A stretch of 64,000 bases of DNA, taken from NCBI RefSeq assembly GCF_003062295.1, contig NZ_PYCN01000002.1, positions 1 to 64,000 on the forward strand. Direction: 5' to 3'. The translations under genes were made by a program, and so were the position numbers. Of the stretch, positions 31,105-41,028 are shown one piece after another. A model generated the notes under the pieces. It was given only the letters and a program-made list of their open reading frames with translations, was not told the origin of the DNA and ran no database searches. How positions within the stretch are numbered: position 1 is the first letter of the stretch; every line of letters starts with the position of its first letter. The DNA is from Bradyrhizobium algeriense (GTDB lineage: Bacteria; Pseudomonadota; Alphaproteobacteria; Rhizobiales; Xanthobacteraceae).

Positions 31105-32076
31105 ATGGCAGGCAGGTTTCCGCGGGAATTGACCATTCGCCAGCTGCGCGCGCTCGCAGCCGTTCACCGGGACCGGTCGGTTACCGCCGCCGCCAAACAC
31201 CTGCATCTCACTCAGCCGGCCGTCACGCTGCAGATCCGCAATCTGCAGGAGCTTGCAGGTCTGCCGCTCATTCAGCGCACCAGTGACGGGATGCTGCTGA
31301 CCGACGCCGGGCGGGAGGTGCTCTCGCTCTCCGAGCGTATCGAAGCGGCGATAGCGGACTGCGAGACCTCGCTCGAGATGATGGCGGGAAAGACCGCGGG
31401 CCGCATCTCCATCGGCGCCGTCAGCACCGCAAAATATTTCGTGCCGTTCATGATCTCCGGATTCTCAAAACGCCATCCGAACATCGATGTTGCGCTCTCG
31501 ATCGGAAACCGGCAGGAGATCGGCACGGCGCTACGCGGCTATGATCTCGATTTCGCGATCATGGGCCGCCCACCGGCTGATATCGACATGGACGTCCACC
31601 CGATCGGCGATCACCCCCATGTCATTATCGCGCCGACCAGCCATCGCCTGGTGCGAAAATCCCGCATCCCGCTGAGCGACCTCGCTGACGAAACATTCCT
31701 GACGCGCGAACCCGGTTCCGGCACGCGCGGCCTGATGGAGCAGTTGTTCGAAACTGCGCGAATCCGGCCGAAAATCGGCATGGCGATGGACAGCAACGAG
31801 ACAATCAAGCAGGCTGTGATCGCCGGTCTCGGGATTGCGTTCATTTCGGCACACACGGTTGCCACCGAACTCGACGAGCGGCGACTGGTCACGCTCGACG
31901 TGATTGGTCTTCCCGTCATCAGGCAATGGTTCGCCCTTTCCCGCAAGGACAAGATCCTGCTGCCGCCGGCACGCGCCATGCTGGAATTCCTCAGCGCCCG
32001 CGGCGCGCAATTCCTGCCGCGAACCCAAGGCAGGATAAGGATCACCCGGACGTCGGCGCGCAGCAGACGCCGATAG
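31105..32076 (+). CDS. cbbR: LysR-type regulator CbbR
   Basis: A 323-residue LysR-family activator: helix-turn-helix near residues 10-65 (LTIRQLRALAAVHRDRSVT, AAKHLHLTQPAVTLQIRNLQE) and a periplasmic-binding-like effector domain after residue 95. CbbR proteins activate the divergent cbb operon according to phosphorylated Calvin-cycle intermediates or NADPH. The ATG at 31105 is 148 bp from the cbbF start. Confidence 0.95.
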   Translation: MAGRFPRELTIRQLRALAAVHRDRSVTAAAKHLHLTQPAVTLQIRNLQELAGLPLIQRTSDGMLLTDAGREVLSLSERIEAAIADCETSLEMMAGKTAGRISIGAVSTAKYFVPFMISGFSKRHPNIDVALSIGNRQEIGTALRGYDLDFAIMGRPPADIDMDVHPIGDHPHVIIAPTSHRLVRKSRIPLSDLADETFLTREPGSGTRGLMEQLFETARIRPKIGMAMDSNETIKQAVIAGLGIAFISAHTVATELDERRLVTLDVIGLPVIRQWFALSRKDKILLPPARAMLEFLSARGAQFLPRTQGRIRITRTSARSRRR

Positions 32077-32293
32077 CGCGATATGCGAATGCTGACGGAT
32101 CGAGCGCCAAACTGGCTGGCCTGGTAATGACAGCAAGCAGCGCGCTTCATGCTCATTTCGCGGTGGACCATTCCCCGCGGCGGGCCGCCCCCACCCATTC
32201 CTTTTCAGACTTTAGTTGGCGAGCCTCGCCGCCCTGCCCGCGTAACCACACGTTTCTGCAGCCATGACCACCCCCATGGAGCGCGTCCGTAGG

Positions 32294-32322
32294 TTGACTT
32301 CTTTCCGCAATGTCCAAATACT
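32294..32322 (+). promoter_or_regulatory. Possible sigma70-type promoter of the binding-protein gene at 32381
   Basis: TTGACT and AATACT are separated by 17 bp, about 58 bp before the start codon. The gene-free stretch 32077-32380 (304 bp) shows nothing else apart from a GGGAGG ribosome site 6 bases before the ATG. Confidence 0.4.
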
Positions 32323-32380
32323 TGCCTGAAAGCCGGAAAAACCGGTCCCGGCGATAACAATAATTCAGTGGGAGGACACG

Positions 32381-33691
32381 ATGCCGACTTCACGCAGAAC
32401 GCTGCTGAAGACTTCCGCCGCTGCCGCCGCCGCATTCAGCTTCGATTGGACACGCGCACAGGCTCAAGCCGAAACGGTACGCATCGGCCTGATCTACGAC
32501 TTGACCGGTCCCTTCGCTGCTGGTGGCTCGGTCGCCTCCTCGATCGGCGCGCAGATTGCCATCGACCTCGTCAACGAGAAGGGCGGCATCGGCGCCAAGT
32601 ACAAGGTTTCCCCCATCGCCGCCGATTCCCAGAGCAAGCCTGATGTAGCGATCAATGAGGCCAATCGCCTGATCGACCAGGAGAAGATCGACATCATCAA
32701 TGGCGTTTATGCAAGCTCGCACGCGGTCCCGCTCGCCGCCAAGGTCGAGCAACAGAAAAAGATCCTCTGGATCACGACCGCGGTTTCGACCGCCGTATTC
32801 AAGGACAAGAACCTGCAATACGTGTTCCGCGCGCAGATCCATTCCGACCAGTATGGCCAAGCCTTTGCGAGCTTCATCACCGAGCACGCCAAAGCCAAAC
32901 TCGGCATGGAGCCCAAGGACGTCAAGGTCGCGCTGATTCACGAGGACGGCCCCTATGGCGTCGGCGTCGCGGCCGCCGACGAAGCCTATGCGAAGCAGGC
33001 CGGCCTGCAGGTCGTGCTCAAGGAAGGCTATTCCGCGTCCGCCCCCGACCTCTCGGTGCTGGTGACCAAGCTCAAGCGTGCCAGGGCCGACGTGATTTCG
33101 CACGCGGGATACAATCCTGATATCACCCTGTTCCTGCGTCAGGCGCGCGAGAACGGCCTCAAGTTCAAAATGCTGTTCGGCAATGGCGCGGGCTACAGCC
33201 AGCTCGACAAGTTGCGCGCGACGTTCGGCGCCGATATCGACAATTTCTGCAATATCGATCCGGTGCCGGCGCAATTGCTCGATGCTTCGAAACTCGCTCC
33301 CGGGATCGGCGATCTCACTAAAATCATGGTCGCACGCTACAAGGAGAAGACCGGCGCGACCGACGTGCCGCCGCATTGTTCTATGGGATTCAACCAGACC
33401 TGGATCCTGCTCAACAATGTGCTGCCCGTGGCAAAAGACAAATACGGCGGCTTCGATCCCGAGGCGGTTCGCAAGGCGGCGCTCGACGTGGATATCCCGC
33501 CGGGCGGCACCATCCAGGGCTATGGCGTGAAATTCTATCCGCCTGGCACGCCGCTCTCCGGCCAGAACGAGCGCTCGACCCCGGTTGTGATGCAGAATGC
33601 CGGCGAGCACATCTCGGTGGTTTGGCCGACCAGTATAAGAACGCAGGATCCGGTGTTCCCGCTGCCGAAATCGTCGGTCTATGCGGCGTAG
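32381..33691 (+). CDS. Branched-chain amino-acid/amide-type ABC substrate-binding protein
   Basis: A 436-residue family 4 (LivK-like) binding protein with a twin-arginine-type leader (SRRTLLKTSAAAAAAFSF). Mature-protein motifs are RIGLIYDLTGPFAAGGS, INGVYASSHAVPLAAKVEQ and ALIHEDGPYGVGVAAAD. No permease or ATPase gene lies beside it, so it is an orphan in this window. Relatives bind branched-chain amino acids, urea, amides or aromatic acids; the ligand is not predictable. Confidence 0.88.
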   Translation: MPTSRRTLLKTSAAAAAAFSFDWTRAQAQAETVRIGLIYDLTGPFAAGGSVASSIGAQIAIDLVNEKGGIGAKYKVSPIAADSQSKPDVAINEANRLIDQEKIDIINGVYASSHAVPLAAKVEQQKKILWITTAVSTAVFKDKNLQYVFRAQIHSDQYGQAFASFITEHAKAKLGMEPKDVKVALIHEDGPYGVGVAAADEAYAKQAGLQVVLKEGYSASAPDLSVLVTKLKRARADVISHAGYNPDITLFLRQARENGLKFKMLFGNGAGYSQLDKLRATFGADIDNFCNIDPVPAQLLDASKLAPGIGDLTKIMVARYKEKTGATDVPPHCSMGFNQTWILLNNVLPVAKDKYGGFDPEAVRKAALDVDIPPGGTIQGYGVKFYPPGTPLSGQNERSTPVVMQNAGEHISVVWPTSIRTQDPVFPLPKSSVYAA

Positions 33692-33732
33692 TACGGGATG
33701 ATTTAGTCGGTCTGTCCGCGGTCGCAGTCTCA

Positions 33733-33866
33733 CCTCTCCCGCTTGCGGGGGAGGTCGGATCGCATCGCAAGATGCGATCCGGGTGGGGGAAGCTCTCTCC
33801 ACTCGGGCAGTGTGACTCGCGGCGGCACCCCCACCCCAACCCTCCCCCGCAAGAGCGGGAGAGGGA
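33733..33866. repeat. Long inverted-repeat intergenic element
   Basis: The element starts with CCTCTCCCGCTTGCGGGGGAGG and ends with its near-complement around CCTCCCCCGCAAGAGCGGGAGAGG (33841-33864; only the ends are compared here). A second inner hairpin lies at GGATCGCATC / GATGCGATCC (33757-33780). It fills the gap between two convergent genes. This form is like the mobile palindromic repeats scattered between Bradyrhizobium genes; other copies cannot be seen in this window. Confidence 0.6.
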
Positions 33867-33911
33867 GCGCAGCTCCTTCGCGACTAGCATTCGACTTCAT
33901 CTTGTCACGCC

Positions 33912-35081
33912 TCACAGCGTGACGCGACGGCCTTCTTCGGCGGCCCAATAGCCGGCGTAGTTGACCTTGATGGTCTCAAAGGCCAGCGCCAGATCCGAAA
34001 GCGGCTGCCGGCCAGTCGCGACGCATTCCATGAAGTCCTGGATTTCCTGCACGTAGCCGCGCGTCCATTCCTCCTCGATACAGACATATTGCCAGCCGGT
34101 CTTCCGGTCGACCTTTTCGGTGATGTAGACGCTTGCGAGCTTCTCCTCGCTGGTCTGATAGCTCATCATGTGCGTATTCGGCGTGATGTTGGCGAACAGC
34201 GCGCCGCTGCTGGTATAGGTTTCGATCAGGTTGCGCACGCCGCCGAGGATCATGTCGCCGGAAAAAACCGTGGCCTTGGTGCCGTCGGAGAAGGTGGCCG
34301 TGAGCATGCCCCAATCCTCGACATCGACGGGATTAGCCTTGAGCACGGCTCGTTCATCTGGACGCAGGCATGCCGTGACGTTGCCGACGTCACACGTCAC
34401 GCCCGCGACACTGATCGCCTCACCGCGCGCCTTCGCTTCCACCTGCTTGAGATAAAGTACCGCCGAGAGCGGATGGCATCCCATCCGGATCAGCGAACCG
34501 CCGCCGGTCATCGCCCATTGCGCGGCGTGCGCGGCATGCGAGCCGGAGTGGCTCTCCTCCCCCTTCATGAACAGGATTTTGTCTTTCGTGGCCTTGAGTA
34601 TCTCGACGGTCTTGGTCACCGCCGGCGCGTAGATCCAATCCTCCGCATACATGAAGAGCCTGCCGGTCTGGTTGATCGCCGCGCGGGTCTTTTCCATTTC
34701 CTCCAGCACGCGCTCATACATCAACGCTTTCGACACATGCTTGCCGATCGGCGCTTTGTCGCCGTCCCGGCCGAAATAGCCTGCGAACGGCTTTTCGCAG
34801 ATCACATGCTTACCGGCCTGCATCGCGTCGACAATCATCGACGTGTGCAAATTGGGCGGCGTGCAGATGTCGATGACATCGATATCAGCGTCGGCGATCA
34901 AGTCGCGAAAGCTGCGATACGCCGTCGGAATCTGGTGACGACGGGCAAACTCGACGACATGATCGCCTCTTGCCGCAACGGCCCTGACTTCGACATCCAC
35001 GCCGTAGACGCGCCGGTAGGCATGCATGTGCAGCTCGGACACGAAGCCGCACCCCGCCAGGCCGACCCTGATTTTCGCCAT
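33912..35081 (-). CDS. Gfo/Idh/MocA family oxidoreductase
   Basis: A 389-residue NAD(P)-dependent oxidoreductase with an N-terminal Rossmann fold (VGLAGCGFVSELHMHAYR, residues 6-23) and the family motif HVICEKPFAGYFG near residue 92, followed by an alpha/beta substrate domain. These enzymes act on sugars, inositols or their keto derivatives. It follows the FAH-family gene by 33 bp on the same strand, so the two form a unit likely to break down a sugar acid. It converges on the binding-protein gene at 32381. Confidence 0.88.
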   Translation of the reverse strand: MAKIRVGLAGCGFVSELHMHAYRRVYGVDVEVRAVAARGDHVVEFARRHQIPTAYRSFRDLIADADIDVIDICTPPNLHTSMIVDAMQAGKHVICEKPFAGYFGRDGDKAPIGKHVSKALMYERVLEEMEKTRAAINQTGRLFMYAEDWIYAPAVTKTVEILKATKDKILFMKGEESHSGSHAAHAAQWAMTGGGSLIRMGCHPLSAVLYLKQVEAKARGEAISVAGVTCDVGNVTACLRPDERAVLKANPVDVEDWGMLTATFSDGTKATVFSGDMILGGVRNLIETYTSSGALFANITPNTHMMSYQTSEEKLASVYITEKVDRKTGWQYVCIEEEWTRGYVQEIQDFMECVATGRQPLSDLALAFETIKVNYAGYWAAEEGRRVTL

Positions 35082-35114
35082 TGCGAAGTGCCTCCCGGCT
35101 GTCGCGGCTAGAGG

Positions 35115-36305
35115 CTAATTGCCGCTTCGGCCGACACCCTTGCGGCGCATCAACGCGGCGAAGAGCTCGGTCAGGCCGAATTTCCAAGGTTCGCAATCGC
35201 CGCTGTGGCGCATGCGGTTGGTCAGCCGGCCGAGTTTCGGCGTGGCAACCGTAACCAGATCGCCTTCCACATGGGTGAACCCCTGCCCCTTCGCGGCACG
35301 GTCCTGGATCGGCGCGAACATGGTACCCAGGAACAACACGAAACCATCGGGGTATTGATGGTTCTCGTTGATCGTCTGCCCGACGATGTCGGCCGGGTCT
35401 CGGCTGATCTGGGTCAGCGAGGAAGCGCCGTGCAGGACAAAACCCTCCGGCCCCTTAACCTCCAGCGAGATATCCATCTTCCTGACGTCGTCGAGCGTGA
35501 AGTCCGCGTCGAAGAACCGCACGAACGGCCCGATGGCGCAGGACGCGTTGTTGTCCTTGGCCTTGGACAACAGCAGCGCCGAGCGTCCCTCGAAGTCACG
35601 CAGATTGACATCATTGCCAAGCGTCGCGCCGACGATACGCCCGTCGTGCGTCACCACCAGCACCACCTCGGGCTCCGGATTGTTCCAGGTCGATTTCGGA
35701 TGCAGGCCCGCATCCACGCATGTGCCCACCGCCGACAGGACCGGAGCCTTGGTAAACACTTCCGCGTCCGGCCCGATTCCGACTTCGAGATACTGGCTCC
35801 AGGCATTCTGGGAAACCAGCACGTCCTTCACGTGCTGCGCTTCGGCTGAGCCTGGCTTCAGCCGTGACAGGTCGGTGCCGACGATCCGTGTTACCTCGGC
35901 CCGGATGGCTTGCGCCGAATCCGGATTGCCCCGTGCCCGCTCCTCGATCACCCGCTCCAGCATCGATACGGCGAACGTGACGCCGGCAGCCTTGATCACC
36001 TGCAGATCGATCGGGGCGAGCAGCCATGGCCTGGTCGGATCGCGGGTGTCGGGCGGCGTGTTGTTCAACAGATCCTGCAGCGTGCCTACCCGCTCGCCGC
36101 GCGCGGCGCGCAGCGCCCGCGCCGGATCGGCGGCGGCGGCAAGCTGGCTGGCGGTCGGGAAATCCTCGGTGATGTCGAACACGCCGTCCTGGCGGATCGC
36201 AACCACCGACGGGCCGGCAAGATCGGGACGCCAGATCCGCCCCATCAGCGCGGCGCCGGCGAAATCGTCGGGTAAAATGAATGCGGCATCTGTGACGATC
36301 GGCAT
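35115..36305 (-). CDS. Fumarylacetoacetate hydrolase (FAH) family protein
   Basis: A 396-residue FAH-family protein. The metal-site region NNPEPEVVLVVTHDGRIVG with GNDVNLRDFEGRS and the C-terminal region GDLVTVATPKLGRLTNRM are visible. The long N-terminal domain is like that of 2-keto-3-deoxy-sugar-acid hydrolases or dehydratases rather than true fumarylacetoacetase. The ATG at 36305 gives MPIVTDAAF; the frame opens further up without family similarity. It pairs with the downstream Gfo/Idh/MocA gene. Confidence 0.82.
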   Translation of the reverse strand: MPIVTDAAFILPDDFAGAALMGRIWRPDLAGPSVVAIRQDGVFDITEDFPTASQLAAAADPARALRAARGERVGTLQDLLNNTPPDTRDPTRPWLLAPIDLQVIKAAGVTFAVSMLERVIEERARGNPDSAQAIRAEVTRIVGTDLSRLKPGSAEAQHVKDVLVSQNAWSQYLEVGIGPDAEVFTKAPVLSAVGTCVDAGLHPKSTWNNPEPEVVLVVTHDGRIVGATLGNDVNLRDFEGRSALLLSKAKDNNASCAIGPFVRFFDADFTLDDVRKMDISLEVKGPEGFVLHGASSLTQISRDPADIVGQTINENHQYPDGFVLFLGTMFAPIQDRAAKGQGFTHVEGDLVTVATPKLGRLTNRMRHSGDCEPWKFGLTELFAALMRRKGVGRSGN

Positions 36306-36683
36306 CGTGGGGAATCCTCGCGAGGTAGCGCCTGTGCGGTCAGGGCAGCATCGTCCATAGAAGGGAACCACGCGATGGGTCAACACCCCCGGAGATATCC
36401 GCCTGCAGCATTGTGGCCGCCACGACAAAGCTCATCGCGCTGCAGCATGCAAAATCAGACGATCTGTCAAGTGCAGCCGATTGTGCACACGCCACACCTC
36501 GCCATGGCGATTGAGCAAAGACCTCGAAGGGCTTCAATATCAGGGAATTCTGCGCCGGACGGTCGCGCCGGAGAGCCGCCCGCCCGAGACGGGTGTACGG
36601 CTTCGTTGGTCGGCAGGCGTTCTTCGCCTACCGACACCAGCGAAGCAATGGCACGACCGCGTGACGCTCCCAGCGTCCGGCTC

Positions 36684-36707
36684 CGCTGATGGCCATCGCC
36701 ATCAGCG
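36684..36707 (-). terminator. Perfect stem-loop downstream of gfa
   Basis: CGCTGATGGC and GCCATCAGCG form a 10-bp perfect stem with a CATC loop, 52 bp after the gfa stop. There is no T-run, so it is a weak terminator or an RNA-end stabiliser for the xoxF-xoxG-flhA-gfa transcript. The rest of the 453-bp stretch 36306-36758 has no supported gene; open frames there are GC-rich shadows. Confidence 0.45.
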
Positions 36708-36758
36708 CGAGTCAGGTATCGCGGAGGATCAGGCCGGCGCCGTTTCAGGCAGCCTTGT

Positions 36759-37328
36759 TCAAGCCGCCTTGGCCTTGGACTTTGCCACGTGGCTCGAGAT
36801 CGCATCCATCAAGGGCGGCGACAGGCAATCATAGGGCTCGAGCCCGAGTTCCCTCAACCGTCCCCTGATTCCATCCATCTCGCCCGGTTGAACGCCGGAC
36901 TCCAGCACGGACGACACGAATGCGGCGAACCCGGGGGCTGCCCATCCACCTTCCTGGAACAGTTCGGGATGGATGAAGTCGAGGCCGTAGAATGGATGCC
37001 CGGTGTTCTCGATCCGGCCGTACATATGCGTGCCGCAGGCCTTGCAGGCATGGCGCTGGATCGCCGCTGACGCGTCGACAATCTGTAGCTTGTCGCCATT
37101 CTCGGTCACGTTCACATTGTCGCGCGGGACCACGGCAACGACAGAGAAGGTCGCCCCCGCGGGCTTCCAGCATTTGGTACAGCCGCAGGCGTGGTTGTGG
37201 GCCACATCGCCCTTGATGGCGACCTTGACCGGCCTGTCCGTGCATTTGCAGACAAGAGTGCCGCCGGCAAAGTTGCCGGTCCCCTTCTTTACGCCGCTAT
37301 CAATCGCTGGATGAATATGAACAGTCAT
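36759..37328 (-). CDS. gfa: Glutathione-dependent formaldehyde-activating enzyme
   Basis: A 189-residue zinc protein that speeds the joining of formaldehyde and glutathione to S-hydroxymethylglutathione. Zinc-site cysteines are seen in [21 protein letters not shown] and [11 protein letters not shown]. It follows flhA by 35 bp at the end of the xoxF operon and feeds that enzyme. Confidence 0.95.
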   Translation of the reverse strand: MTVHIHPAIDSGVKKGTGNFAGGTLVCKCTDRPVKVAIKGDVAHNHACGCTKCWKPAGATFSVVAVVPRDNVNVTENGDKLQIVDASAAIQRHACKACGTHMYGRIENTGHPFYGLDFIHPELFQEGGWAAPGFAAFVSSVLESGVQPGEMDGIRGRLRELGLEPYDCLSPPLMDAISSHVAKSKAKAA

Positions 37329-37363
37329 GGGCCTATCCTCCTTGTGTTTTAGGTTCTCTAATT

Positions 37364-38470
37364 TCAGAACACGACAACCGAGCGGATCGACTTGCCCTGA
37401 TGCATGAGATCGAATCCGTGGTTGATCTCCTCCAGCTTGAGGACGTGCGTGATCATCGGATCAATTTCGATCTTTCCGTTCATGTACCAGTCGACGATTT
37501 TTGGCACGTCCGTGCGGCCGCGCGCGCCGCCAAAGGCCGTTCCCTTCCAGACGCGGCCGGTCACCAGTTGGAACGGCCGGGTGGCGATTTCCTTGCCGGA
37601 CTCCGCGACCCCGATAACGACCGAGACACCCCAGCCGCGATGGCACGCTTCGAGGGCCTGCCGCATCACGGTGGTGTTGCCGGTGCAGTCGAAGGTGTAA
37701 TCGGCGCCGCCGTCGGTAAGTCCGACCAGATGCTGGACGATATCGCTGACCTTGGTCGGGTTGACGAAATGCGTCATGCCGAAACGGCGGCCCCAATCCT
37801 CCTTGGAGTCGTTGATGTCAACGCCGACGATCTTGTCGGCGCCCACCATCTTCGCGCCCTGGATGACGTTGAGCCCGATGCCGCCGAGACCGAATACGAC
37901 GACATTGGCGCCCGGTGTCACCTTGGCGGTATTCACCACGGCGCCAACGCCCGTCGTCACCCCGCAACCGATGTAGCAGCTCTTGTCGAACGGCGCGTCC
38001 TCGCGGATCTTTGCCACCGCGATCTCCGGCAGCACGGTAAAGTTCGAGAAGGTCGAGCAGCCCATATAGTGGTAGATCGGCTTGCCCTTATAGCTGAAGC
38101 GCGAGGTGCCGTCCGGCATCAGCCCCTTGCCCTGCGTGGCGCGGATGGCGGTACAAAGATTGGTCTTGCCGCTCAGGCAGCTTTTGCACTGGCGGCATTC
38201 CGGCGTGTAGAGCGGAATCACGTGATCGCCGGTCTTGACCGACGTCACGCCCGGCCCAACCTCCCGGACGATGCCTGCGCCCTCATGACCGAGGATCGAC
38301 GGAAAGATTCCTTCGCTGTCGAATCCATCAAGCGTATAGGCATCGGTGTGACAGATTCCAGTCGCCTTTATCTCGACGAGGACTTCACCGGCCTTCGGGC
38401 CTTCCAGATCGACCTCAACAATTTCAAGAGGCTTTTTGGCCTCGAATGCGACAGCAGCGCGGGTCTTCAT
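37364..38470 (-). CDS. flhA: S-(hydroxymethyl)glutathione dehydrogenase (class III alcohol dehydrogenase)
   Basis: A 368-residue zinc alcohol dehydrogenase that oxidises S-hydroxymethylglutathione to S-formylglutathione with NAD. Catalytic zinc motifs are [14 protein letters not shown] and [13 protein letters not shown]; structural zinc cysteines are in [15 protein letters not shown]; the Rossmann loop is [13 protein letters not shown]. The ATG at 38470 has GGAG 7 bases upstream. It lies between xoxG and gfa and converts the formaldehyde made by XoxF. Confidence 0.95.
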   Translation of the reverse strand: MKTRAAVAFEAKKPLEIVEVDLEGPKAGEVLVEIKATGICHTDAYTLDGFDSEGIFPSILGHEGAGIVREVGPGVTSVKTGDHVIPLYTPECRQCKSCLSGKTNLCTAIRATQGKGLMPDGTSRFSYKGKPIYHYMGCSTFSNFTVLPEIAVAKIREDAPFDKSCYIGCGVTTGVGAVVNTAKVTPGANVVVFGLGGIGLNVIQGAKMVGADKIVGVDINDSKEDWGRRFGMTHFVNPTKVSDIVQHLVGLTDGGADYTFDCTGNTTVMRQALEACHRGWGVSVVIGVAESGKEIATRPFQLVTGRVWKGTAFGGARGRTDVPKIVDWYMNGKIEIDPMITHVLKLEEINHGFDLMHQGKSIRSVVVF

Positions 38471-38543
38471 CTTAAACTCCACATTTTCTTTTCAAGTCGC
38501 TGCACGGATCGGCCGGAACGCGCGCCTCGCATGTTCGGCATGA

Positions 38544-39050
38544 TCATTTGGCTCCCATGCAGGACTTTTCTGCCTCGGTGTACGCGTCGGGTTTGTCTTC
38601 CTTCTTCGGAGGTCGGACGCGCCCGACGGCGTCATGGGCGCGGGCACGCAGATACACATAAAGATCGTCCATGTAGCAGGCGACATTCGGATTGTCGCCG
38701 AGGGCTGGCATGACGGAGTTACCGTTCTGGCGGCCGCTCGCGACGACCCCGACGAAGTCGCCGTAGCTCATCGTCTTCAGCGAATCCTTTAGCGCCGGTG
38801 CGTAGGTCGACCCCATCCCGTCAGGACCATGGCAGACATGGCATTCCGAATGATAGCGGCGAAATCCCGAATAAGTGTACCAATCGACGGTACCGTCGGC
38901 TCCAACATTGAAGGTAGGACTCCCTTCCTTGTCGAGATACTTGCCGTCCTCGGATTTGACGGCCTTCGGGTCGACCGCGTTATCGGCTAGGACGAGCTTT
39001 CCGGAGGCCATGAATACGAGAATGGCCGCCAACAACCAGATTATACGCAA
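38544..39050 (-). CDS. xoxG: Cytochrome c (cL-like) electron acceptor of XoxF
   Basis: A 168-residue exported cytochrome c with a single haem motif CHVCH at residues 70-74 and a likely axial methionine in NSVMPALGDNP. The best start is the TTG at 39050, preceded by GAGG at 8 bases and followed by a signal peptide (WLLAAILVFMASGKLVLA). An ATG at 39128 would overlap the xoxF stop and add a non-signal extension. It is the specific electron acceptor encoded next to XoxF in methylotrophs. Confidence 0.92.
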   Translation of the reverse strand: MRIIWLLAAILVFMASGKLVLADNAVDPKAVKSEDGKYLDKEGSPTFNVGADGTVDWYTYSGFRRYHSECHVCHGPDGMGSTYAPALKDSLKTMSYGDFVGVVASGRQNGNSVMPALGDNPNVACYMDDLYVYLRARAHDAVGRVRPPKKEDKPDAYTEAEKSCMGAK

Positions 39051-39124
39051 GAGATTGTCCTCAATATTCGATGGCAGACGAACCGACGCGTGGCACGAGC
39101 CACGCGCCGGAACGAGGTTGGCAC

Positions 39125-40930
39125 TCACTGCGGCAGCGCAAACACCGTGAGTGTTCCGCCCAGCGCCGTGTAGTTGCTCAGCGCGGCGTAGCCGCCGACT
39201 GCACCGAGGCCTTCAGTTGGCTCGGTCAGACCTGCGGCAAGGCCGATACCCGCCCAGCCGCCAACACCGGACAGCACTGCAACATACTGCCTGCCGCCCT
39301 GCTCATAGGTCGTGACGTTGCCGATGATGCCGGACGGGGTCTTGAACTTGTAGAGCTCCTTGCCCGTCTTGGCATCGACTGCCTTCAGATAGCCTTCGAG
39401 CGTTCCGTAGAACACCACGCCGCCAGCCGTCGCGAGCGCGCCCGACCACACCGAGAACTGCTCCTTGTTCGACCAGACGATCTTGCCGGTCTTGTTGTCC
39501 CAGGCAATGAAGTTGCCCATGTGGCTCTCGCCCTGAGGCGGATACATCGACAGGGTCGCACCGACGTAGGGCTGGCCCGCGGTGTAGCTCACCTTGAACG
39601 GCTCGTAGTCCATGCAGACGTGGTTGGTCGGCACGTAGAACAGTTGCGTATCGGGCGAATAGGCTGCCGGCTGCTCGTCCTTGGTGCCGAGCGCGGCCGG
39701 GCAGATACCCTTGGTGTTCTTGTCTTCGCCGCCCTTTTCGGTCGAATACTGATCGACAACCTTGGGACGGCCGTAGGTCGGCGAGCTCTTGTTCATGTCG
39801 ACGCCGGTGGTCCAGTTCACCTTCGGATCGTACTTCTCAGCGACCAGGAGTTCGCCGTTGGTACGGTCCATCGTGTAAGCTAGACCGTTGCGGTCGAAAT
39901 GGGTCAACAGCTTGCGCGCCTGGCCATTGATCTCCTGGTCACTGAGGATCATTTCGTTGACGCCGTCGTAGTCCCACTCATCATGGGGCGTCATCTGGTA
40001 GACCCAGTTGGCCATGCCGGTGTCCGGATTGCGCGCGAAGACGGTCATCGACCACTTGTTGTCGCCCGGACGCTGTTTCGGGTTCCAGGTCGAGGGGTTG
40101 CCGGACCCGTAATAGACCATGTTCAGACCGGGGTCATAGGACAACCAGCCCCATGTGCAGCCGCCGCCGATCTTCCACTGATCGCCTTGCCAGGTCTTGA
40201 TGCTCGAATCCTTGCCGATCGGCTTGCCGAGCTCGGTCGTCTTCACGGGGTCGACCAGGATCTGATCGTCCGGCCCTTCGGAGAAGGCGCGCCATACCTG
40301 CTTTCCGCTCTTGAGGTCGTAAGCCGTGACGTGGCATTGCACGCCGAACTCGCCGCCGGAAATGCCGATCAGGACCTTGTCCTTGACGACGAGCGGCGCG
40401 GAGGTGCCCGTGGCGCCCTTGCCCGGATCTCCATTCTTGACGCTCCACGCCACCTGGCCGGTCTTGGCATCGAGCGCGACCAGCGTCGTGTCTGCCTGAT
40501 GCAGGAATATCTTGCCGTCGCCATAGGCCACGCCGCGATTGACCGTATCGCAGCACATCACCGGAATGACGTTCGGATCCTGCTTCGGCTCATACTTCCA
40601 GACGATCTTGTTCTCCTGCGAAAGGTCAAGAGCGTAGACCTTGTTCGGGAACGGCGTATGGACGTACATGATGTTACCGATGATGAGCGGCCCGCCTTCA
40701 TGGCCGCGCAGCACGCCGGTCGAGAAGGTCCAGGCGACCTGGAGCTTGCCGACATTGGATGCGTTGATCTGGTTAAGCTTCGAGTAGCGTGTATTGGCGT
40801 AGTCGCCGGCCGGCTGCACCCAGTCCTTTGGGTTCTGCGACATCTTGATCAGTTCTTCGTTGGCGGATGCGACGCCTGCGGCGAATGTCGCCATGGCGCC
40901 GAGACAGGCAGCGGATAGCACCTTGCGCAT
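39125..40930 (-). CDS. xoxF: Lanthanide-dependent methanol dehydrogenase XoxF
   Basis: A 601-residue periplasmic PQQ methanol dehydrogenase with a signal peptide ending near ASA. The vicinal disulfide Cys126-Cys127 ([10 protein letters not shown]) and the catalytic Asp320 plus lanthanide-ligand Asp322 ([12 protein letters not shown]) are present, the hallmark of XoxF as opposed to calcium-using MxaF. No mxaI is present. It leads the operon xoxF-xoxG-flhA-gfa. A GGAGG ribosome site lies 8 bases before ATG. The upstream region carries an inverted repeat and the direct-repeat operator described separately. Confidence 0.97.
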   Translation of the reverse strand: MRKVLSAACLGAMATFAAGVASANEELIKMSQNPKDWVQPAGDYANTRYSKLNQINASNVGKLQVAWTFSTGVLRGHEGGPLIIGNIMYVHTPFPNKVYALDLSQENKIVWKYEPKQDPNVIPVMCCDTVNRGVAYGDGKIFLHQADTTLVALDAKTGQVAWSVKNGDPGKGATGTSAPLVVKDKVLIGISGGEFGVQCHVTAYDLKSGKQVWRAFSEGPDDQILVDPVKTTELGKPIGKDSSIKTWQGDQWKIGGGCTWGWLSYDPGLNMVYYGSGNPSTWNPKQRPGDNKWSMTVFARNPDTGMANWVYQMTPHDEWDYDGVNEMILSDQEINGQARKLLTHFDRNGLAYTMDRTNGELLVAEKYDPKVNWTTGVDMNKSSPTYGRPKVVDQYSTEKGGEDKNTKGICPAALGTKDEQPAAYSPDTQLFYVPTNHVCMDYEPFKVSYTAGQPYVGATLSMYPPQGESHMGNFIAWDNKTGKIVWSNKEQFSVWSGALATAGGVVFYGTLEGYLKAVDAKTGKELYKFKTPSGIIGNVTTYEQGGRQYVAVLSGVGGWAGIGLAAGLTEPTEGLGAVGGYAALSNYTALGGTLTVFALPQ

Positions 40931-41001
40931 AGTGGTTTCCTCCCAGATTTAAGAGTTTTGGGTTTCCGCCGAGACGGCCCATTTTCCATTCTTGGTCCCT
41001 A

Positions 41002-41026
41002 TTCCTATCCCGTTCGGAAATAGGAA
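41002..41026. promoter_or_regulatory. Inverted repeat in the xoxF-araC intergenic region
   Basis: TTCCTAT (41002-41008) and ATAGGAA (41020-41026) are perfect arms around an 11-bp spacer. It lies 72-96 bp before the xoxF start and 3 bp from the direct-repeat pair. The form fits a dimeric regulator such as the NarL-type response regulator encoded at 46577, which is inference. Confidence 0.45.
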
Positions 41027-41028
41027 AC

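Noticed and set aside
32390..33802. 470-residue open frame opposite the LivK-like binding protein
   Set aside because: Antisense shadow; its composition reflects the complementary codons of the real gene.
36467..36758. Open frame downstream of gfa as a possible small gene
   Set aside because: Basic, proline-rich composition, no ribosome site, and it overlaps the gfa end; the region holds only a hairpin.
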